A DNA stretch of 64,000 bases, taken from the NCBI GenBank assembly GCA_020633205.1, contig JACKEB010000010.1, positions 1,364,001 through 1,428,000 on the forward strand. Direction: 5' to 3'. Position numbers and translations under genes: made by a program. The notes beneath the pieces were generated by a model. It searched no databases. It was not told where the DNA came from and worked only from the letters and a program-made list of their open reading frames with translations. This DNA is from Polyangiaceae bacterium. GTDB lineage: Bacteria; Myxococcota_A; Polyangia; Polyangiales; Polyangiaceae. Of this stretch, positions 8,763-17,797 are shown piece after piece. How positions within the stretch are numbered: position 1 is the stretch's first letter; each line of letters begins with the position of its first letter.

Positions 8763-10829
8763 ATGAGTCGCGACGCGACCAGAAGGCCCTCGGCGCCTCC
8801 TGAAGAGCTTGCGTCAGGCGTGCGAGTGGAAACCTTGCACCCCAACGGCGAGGCTCCGGTGCCCAAGGCGCCCTCGGCTTCGAGCAGCTTGGCGGCTGAC
8901 GAAACCCTGGCTGCAACCAACACGCGCACAGCACTCGGGATAGCGCTGCAGAGCCGTCCCACGCGCTTCGATCCCATTGGGCACCTCGACGAGGGCGGCA
9001 TGGGCGAGGTGTTGCTGGCGGTCGATAAGCCGCTTAGCCGTCTGGTGGCGGTGAAGCGCTTACACGCGCGCTTGGAACACAACCTCGAGCAGCGCGCGCG
9101 CTTCACCCGGGAAGTCCGCATTCAGAGTCGGTTGAATCACCCGGGCGTCGTGCCCCTGTTCGAGGCCGGTTCGAATCAGGGCCTGCCCTACTTCGCGATG
9201 AAGCGGGTGCACGGACGCGTGCTGAGTGAGATCTTGGCATCGAGCCGACTTGGTGACGAAGCGACGCTTCAGCGCTTCGATCAGCATCGCCTGCTCCAAG
9301 ACTTCGCGCGCCTGGCCTGGACAGTCGCATTCGCGCATAGCCAGGGCGTAGTGCACCGAGACATCAAACCCTCCAACGTGATGCTCGGAGAGTATGGCGA
9401 GGTGTACCTCCTCGACTGGGGTGTCGCGAGCCAACCTCGAAGCGACGCGTCGGTGGTGACTCCCCTCGGCAACGCCCCCGCTGACCTCACGGACCCGACC
9501 CAGGCCCTCGGCACCCCGGCATATATGTCGCCGGAGCACGCGCGGGGGGGAGGTGAGGTCGAGCCGAGCAGCGACGTGTTCGCCCTCGGGGCGATCCTGT
9601 TCGAGGTCTTGACGCACAAGCGCCTAAACCCCGGCTCGGGAGCCAACGAGGCAATGCAGCTCGCGGCAACGCCTACCGAACGGCGTGCGCTGGAGCTGAT
9701 GACCACAGCCGGAACGCCGCCGCCGCTGCAAGACCTCGTGCTTCGAACCATCGCGTTCGAAGCCAACGAACGCCCGAGCGCGCGAGAACTGGCGACCAGC
9801 GTGGAACGTTTCCTCGCGGAACGCATCGACTTCGAGGACCGTCGGCAACGCGCTGAGGCGGAGCGGGAACAGGCAGTGCGCTTGCTCGCCAACTCCGAGC
9901 AAGGCCACGTATTGGATGCGCTGAGAGCCCTGAATCGTGCAAGCGCGCTGAGCCCGAACGAAAGTGACGCGCCCAGCTTGCTCGCTCGCTTGTTGCTGCG
10001 TGCCGACGCTCTCGACCCTCGCTACCTGATAGACCTGGACTCGCGCCTGCAGGCTCATCGCACCGACGCCGCGCGCTGGTCCTTGCGAGCGATGCTACCT
10101 GTCGGTGTCTTCGCGGCGATGCTGATCTGGCTGGCCGGTGGTCTGAGGCTCGCGATCCTGCCCGCAATGGTCTCGTTCATGTTACTAGCTGCGTGGCTGA
10201 CCAGGGCGAGCCGACAGTCTCGGCTGCCTGACTGGCACTACTACGTCAGTGGACCGCTTGGAGCGCTGGCCGCGTCGAGCTTGGCAGTGGTCGCAGGCCC
10301 ATTCGCACTCCCACCGCTAGGTGTGCTCGCGCACTTTCCCCTGCTGTTCATGAACTCTCGCGCGGGGCGCAAGATGCGGGCAATCCAGATAGCGGTCGCG
10401 CTCGCGGCGATCTACGTGCCGTTCGCGCTTCAGCTCGCTGGTGTCCTACCAAGTACTTACCACGTAGAAAATGGCGTCTTGATCATCACCCCCATGGGAA
10501 TGGAGGTGACAAGCACCAAGCTTTGGCTCTTCGTTGCAGGCGGAAGCCTGGTGCTCACGACGGCAGCTTTGGTCTTCCTTGGGCGGCTCTCTCAGCAAAT
10601 GGAGCGAGCCCAGCGCCAGCTGTTTGCGCAGCGCTGGGTTCTGGCGCGCATGGTGCCCCAGCTCGCTCAGTCGATGGACTCACCGGCTGCGAGCCAATCC
10701 ACGCAAACGCACGACTCGAAGACCGCCAAGGGGAGGCCTAGCACCGGGTCTGCTGGGGTGGGACAAGCGCCCGAGCAGGCCGGTGATGCGAAGAAAGCTG
10801 CTGCCAAGTTGGTGAAGGGCGATCGATAG
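8763..10829 (+). CDS. Polytopic membrane Hanks-type Ser/Thr protein kinase
   Basis: 688 residues from ATG 8763 (GAGG upstream). The kinase domain is intact: GGMGEV loop, VAVKRL, HRDIKPSN and MSPEHARG; the metal-binding motif is DWG rather than DFG, a common bacterial variant. A juxtamembrane coiled/TPR-like region (ALRALNRASALSPNE) precedes about six hydrophobic segments, then a cytoplasmic tail rich in Ser, Gln and Lys. The membrane domain is not one I recognise. It shares landmarks with the adjacent pseudokinase: an NSR motif after the third helix, an LP-x-x-Y motif, and LFAQRWVLARMVP at the end. Function is probably sensing through the membrane domain, with the pseudokinase as partner. Confidence 0.93.
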   Translation: MSRDATRRPSAPPEELASGVRVETLHPNGEAPVPKAPSASSSLAADETLAATNTRTALGIALQSRPTRFDPIGHLDEGGMGEVLLAVDKPLSRLVAVKRLHARLEHNLEQRARFTREVRIQSRLNHPGVVPLFEAGSNQGLPYFAMKRVHGRVLSEILASSRLGDEATLQRFDQHRLLQDFARLAWTVAFAHSQGVVHRDIKPSNVMLGEYGEVYLLDWGVASQPRSDASVVTPLGNAPADLTDPTQALGTPAYMSPEHARGGGEVEPSSDVFALGAILFEVLTHKRLNPGSGANEAMQLAATPTERRALELMTTAGTPPPLQDLVLRTIAFEANERPSARELATSVERFLAERIDFEDRRQRAEAEREQAVRLLANSEQGHVLDALRALNRASALSPNESDAPSLLARLLLRADALDPRYLIDLDSRLQAHRTDAARWSLRAMLPVGVFAAMLIWLAGGLRLAILPAMVSFMLLAAWLTRASRQSRLPDWHYYVSGPLGALAASSLAVVAGPFALPPLGVLAHFPLLFMNSRAGRKMRAIQIAVALAAIYVPFALQLAGVLPSTYHVENGVLIITPMGMEVTSTKLWLFVAGGSLVLTTAALVFLGRLSQQMERAQRQLFAQRWVLARMVPQLAQSMDSPAASQSTQTHDSKTAKGRPSTGSAGVGQAPEQAGDAKKAAAKLVKGDR

Positions 10830-10896
10830 CAGCCGCTACGTCTACACGGCCAGGGTTCGCCTGTGGCCCCCTCCCCCACGGAGCATTAGACCGGCT

Positions 10897-11979
10897 ATGC
10901 TTCGCCGGATGTCCGTGCTCCAGGAAGTCTTGCTCCAGACCTCACCGTTGCAATCGGCGCTGCTGCGTAAGTTGGTTCGACTCCCCGCCCCGATTCAACG
11001 CAAGCTAGCGGGCGGACCAGCTCCAGAGGTCGACGGCAATCGCCTCGCCCCAGAGGTCGAGCTGCTGCTCGCCGCGCTCAACGCCGTTGGTGAATCCACA
11101 CCCAGCGGAGAATCCGTCGAGCGCGCCCGGCGAGAGGTAGCGATCACATGGCCTCTGCTCGGTCCGAAGTCGCCGCCCATGCATACGGTGGAAGATACGT
11201 TCATCGCCAACGCTGCGGGCAACCCGATGCGGTTGCGGAGCTATATTCCGCAAGGAATCACGGAACCCTCTCCGGCGCTCGTGTACTTTCATGGGGGTGG
11301 CTGGGTGTTGGGTGACATCGATACGCATGACCCCGTTACGCGTTGCCTCGCGAGCGACTTGGGCATGCCCGTGTTCTCCGTCGACTATCGCCTCGCGCCG
11401 GAACATCCCTTTCCAGCGGGCCTCGAGGACGCGCAGCTTGCATTTTCGTGGGTACGCAAGCACGCGCCACGCTACGGCGTGGACCCGGGGCGAATCGCCG
11501 TAGGGGGAGACAGCGCAGGAGGGAACTTCGCTGCGGTGACCTGTCAGCAGCTGCTGCTGCGCGGAGAAGCAACACCCGCGGCCCAGCTGCTACTTTACCC
11601 TGGCACCGACTTCCGCCTACAGACGCGAAGCATGCAGGTCTTCGCCAAGGGCTATGTGCTCGAACGAGCGAATATCGACTGGTATCGAGAGCGCTACTTT
11701 GGCGATCAGGATCCAACCTTGGACCCCCGGGGCTCGCCAGTGCTGGCACCCAGTCTCGCCGGGCTCCCTCCGGCGGTGATCGTCACCGCGGGCTTCGATG
11801 TCCTGCGAGACGAAGGTGAAGCCTACGCGGAAGCGTTGAGTCGCGCGGGTGTTTCCGTGGAGTACAGCTGCGCCCGGGACCAGATTCATGGTTTTGCGAA
11901 CATGGCCGGTGCCGTGCCAACGGCTCGCCAGGCACTGCGGGACGCGGCTGCGCGGCTTTCCCGCTTCTTGGTTGCCTAG
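10897..11979 (+). CDS. HSL-family alpha/beta hydrolase (esterase/lipase)
   Basis: 360 residues. The oxyanion-hole motif HGGGW is at about residue 132 and the nucleophile Ser206 lies in GGDSAGGN. The acid is probably the Asp of DVLRDEG and the catalytic His is in IHGF. This is the bacterial hormone-sensitive-lipase (family IV) pattern, including YRLAPEHPFPA. There is no signal peptide, so it is cytoplasmic and probably acts on short or medium acyl esters. It stands alone downstream of the kinase. The start could also be the ATG four codons later. Confidence 0.95.
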   Translation: MLRRMSVLQEVLLQTSPLQSALLRKLVRLPAPIQRKLAGGPAPEVDGNRLAPEVELLLAALNAVGESTPSGESVERARREVAITWPLLGPKSPPMHTVEDTFIANAAGNPMRLRSYIPQGITEPSPALVYFHGGGWVLGDIDTHDPVTRCLASDLGMPVFSVDYRLAPEHPFPAGLEDAQLAFSWVRKHAPRYGVDPGRIAVGGDSAGGNFAAVTCQQLLLRGEATPAAQLLLYPGTDFRLQTRSMQVFAKGYVLERANIDWYRERYFGDQDPTLDPRGSPVLAPSLAGLPPAVIVTAGFDVLRDEGEAYAEALSRAGVSVEYSCARDQIHGFANMAGAVPTARQALRDAAARLSRFLVA

Positions 11980-12263
11980 CGTGCCGACGGCTCGCCTACG
12001 CGCAGCCGATCGGCCAGCGCGCCCAGCTCGCTGACGCTGGAGTGTTGCCATGCGGGATCCGCAGCCGAACGCCAATCACTGCGCCGGAAACACCACCCGT
12101 TGACACGCCTGTGGTGGCACTCGTTGGCGCGCGCGGTGTCCCCACAATAGTTGGGGAATCCCGCGCACTTCCGATGCGCGCACCAGCCCGTAGGCGCACA
12201 CTCTCCCCTTGCCCTGGCTGAGCTGTGCTTTACTGTCTCGAGTTCGTGGACTCGAAGCCCCAT
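11976..12263 (-). CDS. Possible Cys-rich small protein or gene remnant
   Basis: A 95-codon minus-strand frame occupies the gap between two plus-strand genes. From about residue 22 onward it has strong G/C third positions, six Cys (CAPTGWCAHRKC, NYCG, NEC, GWCF) and a plausible helical C-terminus (VSELGALADRL). The first 20 codons have poorer codon use and overlap the start of the coiled-coil gene. Its stop overlaps the esterase stop. It may be a real small secreted or zinc-binding protein, or the 3' end of a decayed larger gene. I do not recognise a family. Confidence 0.35.
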   Translation of the reverse strand: MGLRVHELETVKHSSARARGECAPTGWCAHRKCAGFPNYCGDTARANECHHRRVNGWCFRRSDWRSAADPAWQHSSVSELGALADRLRVGEPSAR

Positions 12264-13847
12264 AGCGCAGACGCACTACGGCCCCCGCGACCAGCTTCGA
12301 CCGAGGCGGATGGTGAAGACCCCGCTCGTCCCGCGCCTCACGTGGCACCCGCGTCACACATCGCCCCGCGCCCCAAGAAGCCTGGCCTGAGCCCCAGCGA
12401 GCAGCGCAGCAACTCGCTGGCGCGGCTGCGTGCGGCGGCGATGGATTTGGAGAAGGAGATTTCCCATAAGGAAATTGAGCAGGAGCGCCTCTCCAAAGAG
12501 ATGACCGAGGTGCGCACGTTGCTGGTGCAGCAACACCGGGCGCTCGAGGCGCTGAAGGATCAGCTCTCGACGGAGCGAGAGCACGCCTCCGAGCAGCTAC
12601 AAGCAGCGCAACACGCTAGCGAGCACCTGCAAGAAGAGCAGGATGCCTTCCTCGCCCTGCTTCTCGACGAGCACGAACAAGAGCTCGCCCGGCTTCGCAG
12701 GGAGCGCGACGAGGCATTGGCGCAGAGCGCCATGGCGGAACACACCCGGCGCCGAGTCTCTGTCGAGCAAGACTTGGCAGCACGCATCGACTGGCTGCGC
12801 GGCGAATGCGACGAGGCGCGCCGCAGCGCGGATGAAGCGCAGCGGACCACAGAAGCCGCCGAGCAGCGAGCAGACACCGCCGAGCACCGCCTCGGAGAGG
12901 CGGAAGGCGCGCTGAAGCAGGCCCGTGGTGAGCTAGACGAGGTACGGCGTGAGCTCGCTGCCATGAAGCGCGAACTCACCGAGGCGCGCCTCGGCGTCGC
13001 AGAAGCCAAGTCAGAAGCTCAAGATGCGCGCAGGGAGCGCGATCGCTCCCATGAGCAACGCAATCGCGCCGTCGAGGAGATCGAGCGCCTGCGCAACCTG
13101 ATTTCAGGCACTGATCTACGACAGCGCCCGACAGATCCGGCACTTCAAGCAGCCAAGGTCGACACTGCGGGCGCTGTGCCCAACGTGCCTCAGGGAACCG
13201 TCGCGAGCCGAGAGACACCGCGCGTGGCGCCGGAAGTGGGAAAGCGCGACACGTCGACGGCACCTGCCGTGCCCCGGCCGGAGCCGTCGTCCGAGTCGAA
13301 GATCGCGCTCGGCCGAGTGGAACTGAAGAGCAGCTCTTCCAAGCTGAGGCCCGCGGCGCCTGTGGAGGCCACTCCGGTCGCAGCTGACAGCGATGGTTCC
13401 GTACGGCAAACGAAGCCCACGACGCCGAGCATGCCGGCGATGCGTGCTCAGCCGTTTCTCCCTCCCGCCGCATCCCCCGTAGCGACACCTGTCGCGGTCC
13501 CTCGCGCGTCCCACGAGCTTGAAACGATGCCGCCGCCTGCTGGTGCGAGCGACGAGCCAGAATTCGAGGTCGGGTACGCTTCCGCAGAAGATCTCCTCAT
13601 TCCCCTCGAGGAAGAACAGCTCGAGGCAGCGGCCCTCGACATGACGAGGGACCTCGCTTGGGAAGGCGTGGACGACGAACCGGAGCCAAACGAGCGCCGC
13701 TCATCTCGCCCCGTGGGTCCAGCAGAGCGCCCGCCAGTCATGCGTCAAAAACCGATGCTCGAGCGTTCACCCGGTGGCTACTCAATGCCACCGGACGCGT
13801 CGGGGACCATCGAAGTGCTGCATCCCCTGGGCCCCAACAAGCGCTGA
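12225..13847 (+). CDS. Long coiled-coil protein of unknown function
   Basis: 540 residues. After a Pro-rich start, residues of about 65-290 form a nearly continuous heptad-rich, Glu/Arg/Ala/Leu-dominated coiled coil without transmembrane segments. The rest is low-complexity Ala/Pro/Ser/Val, with an acidic patch (EEEQLEAAALDM) and a conserved-looking C-terminus (GTIEVLHPLGPNKR). Likely a cytoskeletal, scaffolding or polarity protein; the coiled coil alone does not show which. The only candidate starts are GTG at 12225 or 12246, without a clear SD. The stop codon lies in the first unit of a 17-bp tandem repeat. Confidence 0.8.
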   Translation: MLYCLEFVDSKPHSADALRPPRPASTEADGEDPARPAPHVAPASHIAPRPKKPGLSPSEQRSNSLARLRAAAMDLEKEISHKEIEQERLSKEMTEVRTLLVQQHRALEALKDQLSTEREHASEQLQAAQHASEHLQEEQDAFLALLLDEHEQELARLRRERDEALAQSAMAEHTRRRVSVEQDLAARIDWLRGECDEARRSADEAQRTTEAAEQRADTAEHRLGEAEGALKQARGELDEVRRELAAMKRELTEARLGVAEAKSEAQDARRERDRSHEQRNRAVEEIERLRNLISGTDLRQRPTDPALQAAKVDTAGAVPNVPQGTVASRETPRVAPEVGKRDTSTAPAVPRPEPSSESKIALGRVELKSSSSKLRPAAPVEATPVAADSDGSVRQTKPTTPSMPAMRAQPFLPPAASPVATPVAVPRASHELETMPPPAGASDEPEFEVGYASAEDLLIPLEEEQLEAAALDMTRDLAWEGVDDEPEPNERRSSRPVGPAERPPVMRQKPMLERSPGGYSMPPDASGTIEVLHPLGPNKR

Positions 13848-13898
13848 GCCCCAACAAGCGCTGAGCCCCAACAAGTGCTGAGCCCCAACGAGCGCTGA
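13831..13898. repeat. 17-bp tandem repeat x4 anchored on the stop codon
   Basis: Four head-to-tail units of GCCCCAACAAGCGCTGA: 13831-13847, 13848-13864, 13865-13881 and 13882-13898. The first unit contains the last codons and TGA stop of the coiled-coil gene. Units 1 and 2 are identical; units 3 and 4 each differ by one base. Because 17 is not a multiple of 3, this is not a coding repeat. Confidence 0.95.
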
Positions 13899-14023
13899 GC
13901 GTCAGGGCGATCCCGACGCTCCTCCTTTGGTCCTTGCGGGCGCTTGCGCTGGTCGTTGCGACATCTTGTCCTGCCAAAGGGAGTGGGTTTGCCCCGACGA
14001 GGCGAGTTGGGTAAGCCCCCTCG

Positions 14024-14842
14024 GTGAGTTCCCCTGCGCCCCGTTCCACCGTCTACCGCACGCTTGGGGTGCTCGCGCTCGCGCTGTTCAGCATTTGGGC
14101 GCACATGATCGCGCTGTTCGTCGTGGTGATCGTGATCATCAGCACCGCAGCGCTGCCCAAGCTCGACGCCAAATCAAAGCGGCTGCTCCACGGACTCCAC
14201 GCGCTTGCTTTGATCGCGAGCCTGGTCGGCTTGGTGCGCTTCGTGATTCGCGATGCGGTTCCTGGAGTGGTCGAGGCCGGCGATCGGGCAGCCAGCAAGC
14301 AAGCAGTCTCCAAGCTGCGCGGGCTCTTGGTCGCGGAGGACGTTCTGAGGCGCCTGCATCGTGTCGATCCGGACGGAGACGGAGTTGGGTCAGCCGCGCT
14401 GATCCCCGAGCTCGGGGGCGACGTGCCGCTGCGCGACCAACCGGCGCTCACGGCACCGCTGCTCAACCGCGAGCTGTCGCGACTGGTGGACACGCCGCTA
14501 GGTCCCGCGGCCCACGGTGGCGCCTACCTGTACATCATCTGCCTACCGCGGGTTGGCGGCGGCTGGACGGCCCGCCCAGGGGACCCCATCGACGACGAGC
14601 AGGCAGAGCGGCGCTGGGTCGGCTACGCTTGGCCATCGGCAGAAACCCACGGCCTGTATCAAACGTACTTCATCGACGAGCACGAGCGCATCCTCGAGTT
14701 CGCCAACAACGCCCCCAAAGAGCCGCGCTATCTCGGACCTGACAAGCCACCCGGCTGCGACGCCGCGCTGGACGGAAAAGAGTCGTGGACAGCGTGGCAT
14801 GGCAAGAAGCCACGCGACCACCTACCGGGGGACAAGCCATAA
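14024..14842 (+). CDS. Membrane-anchored protein of unknown function
   Basis: 272 residues from GTG 14024. Two hydrophobic segments near the N-terminus (VLALALFSIWAHMIALFVVVIVII and LHALALIASLVGLVRFVI) precede a soluble domain with DPDGDGVG, LYIICLP and RWVGYAWP motifs. The composition (GWTARPGDP, YFIDEHERILEF) resembles extracytoplasmic pilin-like or DUF-type domains, but I cannot name it. It is followed 10 nt later by a small acidic protein and a TlpA-like thioredoxin, so the three probably form one operon. Confidence 0.75.
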   Translation: MSSPAPRSTVYRTLGVLALALFSIWAHMIALFVVVIVIISTAALPKLDAKSKRLLHGLHALALIASLVGLVRFVIRDAVPGVVEAGDRAASKQAVSKLRGLLVAEDVLRRLHRVDPDGDGVGSAALIPELGGDVPLRDQPALTAPLLNRELSRLVDTPLGPAAHGGAYLYIICLPRVGGGWTARPGDPIDDEQAERRWVGYAWPSAETHGLYQTYFIDEHERILEFANNAPKEPRYLGPDKPPGCDAALDGKESWTAWHGKKPRDHLPGDKP

Positions 14843-14851
14843 CCAAGCAGC

Positions 14852-15280
14852 ATGAGCCACTCGGACGAAGACGATATCCAGATCGTAGAGCGCGAAGATA
14901 CCAAGCGCGATGATCTGATGGAGAAACCAGGCGACCCGCCCGTCGTAGCCCGCATGGTGATTGAGATTCGCTCCGATGGCTCGCGCACGATCGCACGAGG
15001 TGCGTTGGAAGAAGTGGTCAGCGGGGAGAAGGTCGCAATCGAAGCCCACGGCACGACGCCGATGGCGCTTGCGGCGAACCTCACGAAGAGCTTGCTAAGC
15101 GCGCCGCTCATGGCGGCTCAGCTCTTTGCCAAGGCGGGACCCGACGGAGGCCCACCTCGGCTGTTTGCCCCCAAGGAGCGCCCCAGCAGTGACTCGGGTG
15201 GCCTGAGAGGTGCCGTGAAAGACACGGCCAAACGCGCCGTGAAGCGCTTGCTGAGGCGCGATACGCCCGAAGACGAGTGA
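14852..15280 (+). CDS. Small hypothetical soluble protein
   Basis: 142 residues, no signal peptide or membrane segment. An acidic N-terminus (DEDDIQIVERED) is followed by a beta-rich central part (ARMVIEIRSDGSRTIARGALEEVVSGEKVAIEA is the region, about residues 34-65) and a basic C-terminus (VKDTAKRAVKRLLRRD). It is flanked at 9 nt and 1 nt by neighbours on the same strand, which supports an operon. I do not recognise a family. Confidence 0.7.
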   Translation: MSHSDEDDIQIVEREDTKRDDLMEKPGDPPVVARMVIEIRSDGSRTIARGALEEVVSGEKVAIEAHGTTPMALAANLTKSLLSAPLMAAQLFAKAGPDGGPPRLFAPKERPSSDSGGLRGAVKDTAKRAVKRLLRRDTPEDE

Positions 15281-15281
15281 G

Positions 15282-15947
15282 ATGAGCCACGATTCACTCA
15301 GCAAGGCGTCCGATCCGAGCACGAACACAGAGCCGTCGGACGCGTCAGACGTCGAGCCGTCAGATGCAGAGCCGTCAGATGCAGAGCCGTCGGAGTCCGC
15401 GCCCGTGGACGCTTCCGCAGGGCAAGAGCCGCGCGGCCACCGCCGCAAATGGCTGAGCTGGGTACTGCAAGCCGGCGTAGTCATCCTGATCTACTTCGCA
15501 GCGAGCACCTGGCGCACGCACTCTCTGTTGCCCACGGACGGCACAGTCCAGGCACCACCACTCGAGTTACAAACGGTGGATGGTCAGCGCTTCGGGCTCG
15601 AAGAGCTAAAAGGCAAACGCGTCCAGGTTCACTTCTGGGCCACCTGGTGCACCGTGTGTCGTCAGGAGTTTGGAGCGCTGAACTCAGTCTACGAAAACTT
15701 GGGCTCCGACGAGGCGATGGTGTCCATCGTGGCTGACTCCGAAGATCCCGCAGCCATCGCCCAGTTCGTGCGTGAACACGGCATCAAGTACCCGGTGCTG
15801 ATGGGCAACGCGGAAGCGCTGCGCGCGTACCACATCGAGGCTTTCCCCACGAATTACTACCTGGACTCCCAAGGGCGGATCCGCGGCACGGACGTCGGGA
15901 TGAGTACGCGCTGGGGCATGTCGAAACGCATCGGCTGCGCGCGCTAG
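15282..15947 (+). CDS. Membrane-anchored TlpA/ResA-like thioredoxin-fold protein
   Basis: 221 residues; ATG one nucleotide after the preceding TGA. An acidic N-terminal tail contains repeated EPSDA units (a 15-bp DNA repeat at 15345-15405). One transmembrane helix follows (VLQAGVVILIYFAAS), then a periplasmic thioredoxin fold with FWATWCTVC, redox cysteines C123 and C126, and the cis-Pro region EAFPTNYY. TlpA/ResA proteins reduce periplasmic disulfides, often for cytochrome c maturation or protein quality control; no cytochrome genes are nearby. The long cytoplasmic acidic repeat tail is unusual for the family. Confidence 0.9.
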   Translation: MSHDSLSKASDPSTNTEPSDASDVEPSDAEPSDAEPSESAPVDASAGQEPRGHRRKWLSWVLQAGVVILIYFAASTWRTHSLLPTDGTVQAPPLELQTVDGQRFGLEELKGKRVQVHFWATWCTVCRQEFGALNSVYENLGSDEAMVSIVADSEDPAAIAQFVREHGIKYPVLMGNAEALRAYHIEAFPTNYYLDSQGRIRGTDVGMSTRWGMSKRIGCAR

Positions 15948-15990
15948 CAAGCGGGCCCGCAGAGACCCGCGCTTGGTGTACAACCGGCGC

Positions 15991-17709
15991 ATGTCGACGC
16001 CGCTCAGCAACCTCAGCCACGGTTTCCGTCAGAAGTACCTCAACTACGCCGAGCTGACGGATCAGCTGCGCGCCTGGGCTGATGCGTTCCCTGGGCTCGT
16101 CCGCCTCGAGAGCATCGGACGGTCTGGCGAGGGGCGCGACCTTTGGTTGCTGGTGATCGGTCCCGAGCCTGAGCGCAGCCGACCCGCGGTGTGGGTCGAC
16201 GGGAACATGCACGCCTCGGAAGTAATGGGCTCCAGCGCGGCGCTGGGGATCGCTGAAGACGTCTTGCGGCTCCATCTGGAGCCCGACGCTGAGCTGCATG
16301 GCTTGCCCGAGCATGTGCGGAAACGCTTGAAGGAAGTGCTGTTCTACGTGCTGCCCCGCATCTCCCCGGATGGTGCGGAGGAGGTACTGAAGACTGGCCG
16401 TTGGCTGCGTTCGGTTCCGCGCGATAACAGACCGGACGGGGGACAACCGCACTGGAAGCTCGAAGACGTAGATGGCGACGGCCGCGCACTCTTGATGCGC
16501 AAGCAAGCCGCATGCGGTGATTTCGTCGCCACGCCGGATGGCCGCATGCGTCGCAGGCGGCTGGAAGACGCAGGACCGTACTACCTGGTGTACCCCGAGG
16601 GCGTGATCGAGCACTTCGATGGAGTGCACGTGCCAACGCCGACCATGCTCAGTGATCATGCTCCGGACTTGAACCGGAATTTCCCCTACGCCTGGGCTCC
16701 AGAGCACGAGCAGCTCGGCGCGGGTGACTACCCGGGGAGCGAACCGGAGTCACGCGCGGTGCTGGAGTACACCACACGCCTCACGTCGCTGTTCGCCTGG
16801 CTGAACTTCCACACCTTCGGTGGTGTCTTCATCCGCCCGCGCGGTGACGTCGCTGACAACAAGATGGACCAAGGCGACTTGGCGATCTTCAAGCAGCTCG
16901 AGGCGTGGGCGACGGAGTTCACCGGCTATCCCGTCGTGAGCGGCTACGAGGAGTTCACGTACGAACCGGACAAGCCGCTACGCGGCGACATGAGCGACTA
17001 CGGCTATCACCAGCGAGGCGCGATGGCCTACGTGGTTGAGCTGTGGGACTTCTTCAAGCAAATCGGCATGGAGCGCAAACACCCCTTCGTGCACGCCTAC
17101 AGCCATGCATCCGAGAGCGACCACGAGCGCGCGGTCGAGTGGGACAAGCAACACAACCACGGACGCATCTTCCAACCCTGGAAGGCGTTCTCTCACCCCC
17201 AACTCGGGGAAGTCGAAGTGGGTGGGCTGTTGCCCCTCGTAGGGATCTGGAACCCGCCCTATGAGCGCATCGACGACGTCTGCAATGCGCAGAGCGCTTG
17301 TTTCCTCCGGGTAGCAGCTTTGTGCCCACACCTCGAACTCACGATCGAGCAACATCGGCTAGGGGACGACACCTACCGCATCGACTGCCGCCTCGAGAAC
17401 GTCGGCTACCTCGCCACGTACGGCATCCCCTCCGCAAAAAAGCTCGACTGGAACACAGCGCCGATCGTGGAAATCGAGCTGCCCCCCAGCGCGGAGCTAG
17501 TCAGCCCGAGTGGCCGTATCCAATCCTTGGATCACCTCGAGGGTTGGGGGAGAGGCTACTACGCCTCCGCCATTCACTACCCGCGCAGCTCCAGTGGGAG
17601 CGTCGCCGTGAGGAGCTTCGTGGTGCGCGGGCAAGGTGAGCTGGAAGTGCGCGCGGGCTGTCCCCGCACAGGCTATTCACACGAGCGTGTGACCCTCGCG
17701 CGTAGCTAA
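15991..17709 (+). CDS. M14-family zinc carboxypeptidase
   Basis: About 572 residues from ATG 15991 (a GTG six codons upstream is possible). The zinc ligands are visible: HASE at residues 74-77 and the third His in NFHTFGG at about 274. The catalytic Glu is in YVVELWDF at about 350. DLNRNFP gives the Arg/Asn substrate-carboxylate contacts. The C-terminal 150 residues form a beta-rich appendage. I see no signal peptide, so it is probably cytoplasmic. Family members trim C-terminal residues from peptides; the specificity is not evident. Confidence 0.93.
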   Translation: MSTPLSNLSHGFRQKYLNYAELTDQLRAWADAFPGLVRLESIGRSGEGRDLWLLVIGPEPERSRPAVWVDGNMHASEVMGSSAALGIAEDVLRLHLEPDAELHGLPEHVRKRLKEVLFYVLPRISPDGAEEVLKTGRWLRSVPRDNRPDGGQPHWKLEDVDGDGRALLMRKQAACGDFVATPDGRMRRRRLEDAGPYYLVYPEGVIEHFDGVHVPTPTMLSDHAPDLNRNFPYAWAPEHEQLGAGDYPGSEPESRAVLEYTTRLTSLFAWLNFHTFGGVFIRPRGDVADNKMDQGDLAIFKQLEAWATEFTGYPVVSGYEEFTYEPDKPLRGDMSDYGYHQRGAMAYVVELWDFFKQIGMERKHPFVHAYSHASESDHERAVEWDKQHNHGRIFQPWKAFSHPQLGEVEVGGLLPLVGIWNPPYERIDDVCNAQSACFLRVAALCPHLELTIEQHRLGDDTYRIDCRLENVGYLATYGIPSAKKLDWNTAPIVEIELPPSAELVSPSGRIQSLDHLEGWGRGYYASAIHYPRSSSGSVAVRSFVVRGQGELEVRAGCPRTGYSHERVTLARS

Positions 17710-17797
17710 ACCAGCCCTATTTACCGGGTTCTGTGTGCCACGGCGCAGCAGCTGGCGCATGCTCTAACCCGCGCTAAGTACGCGCGGCAATTCAGCA

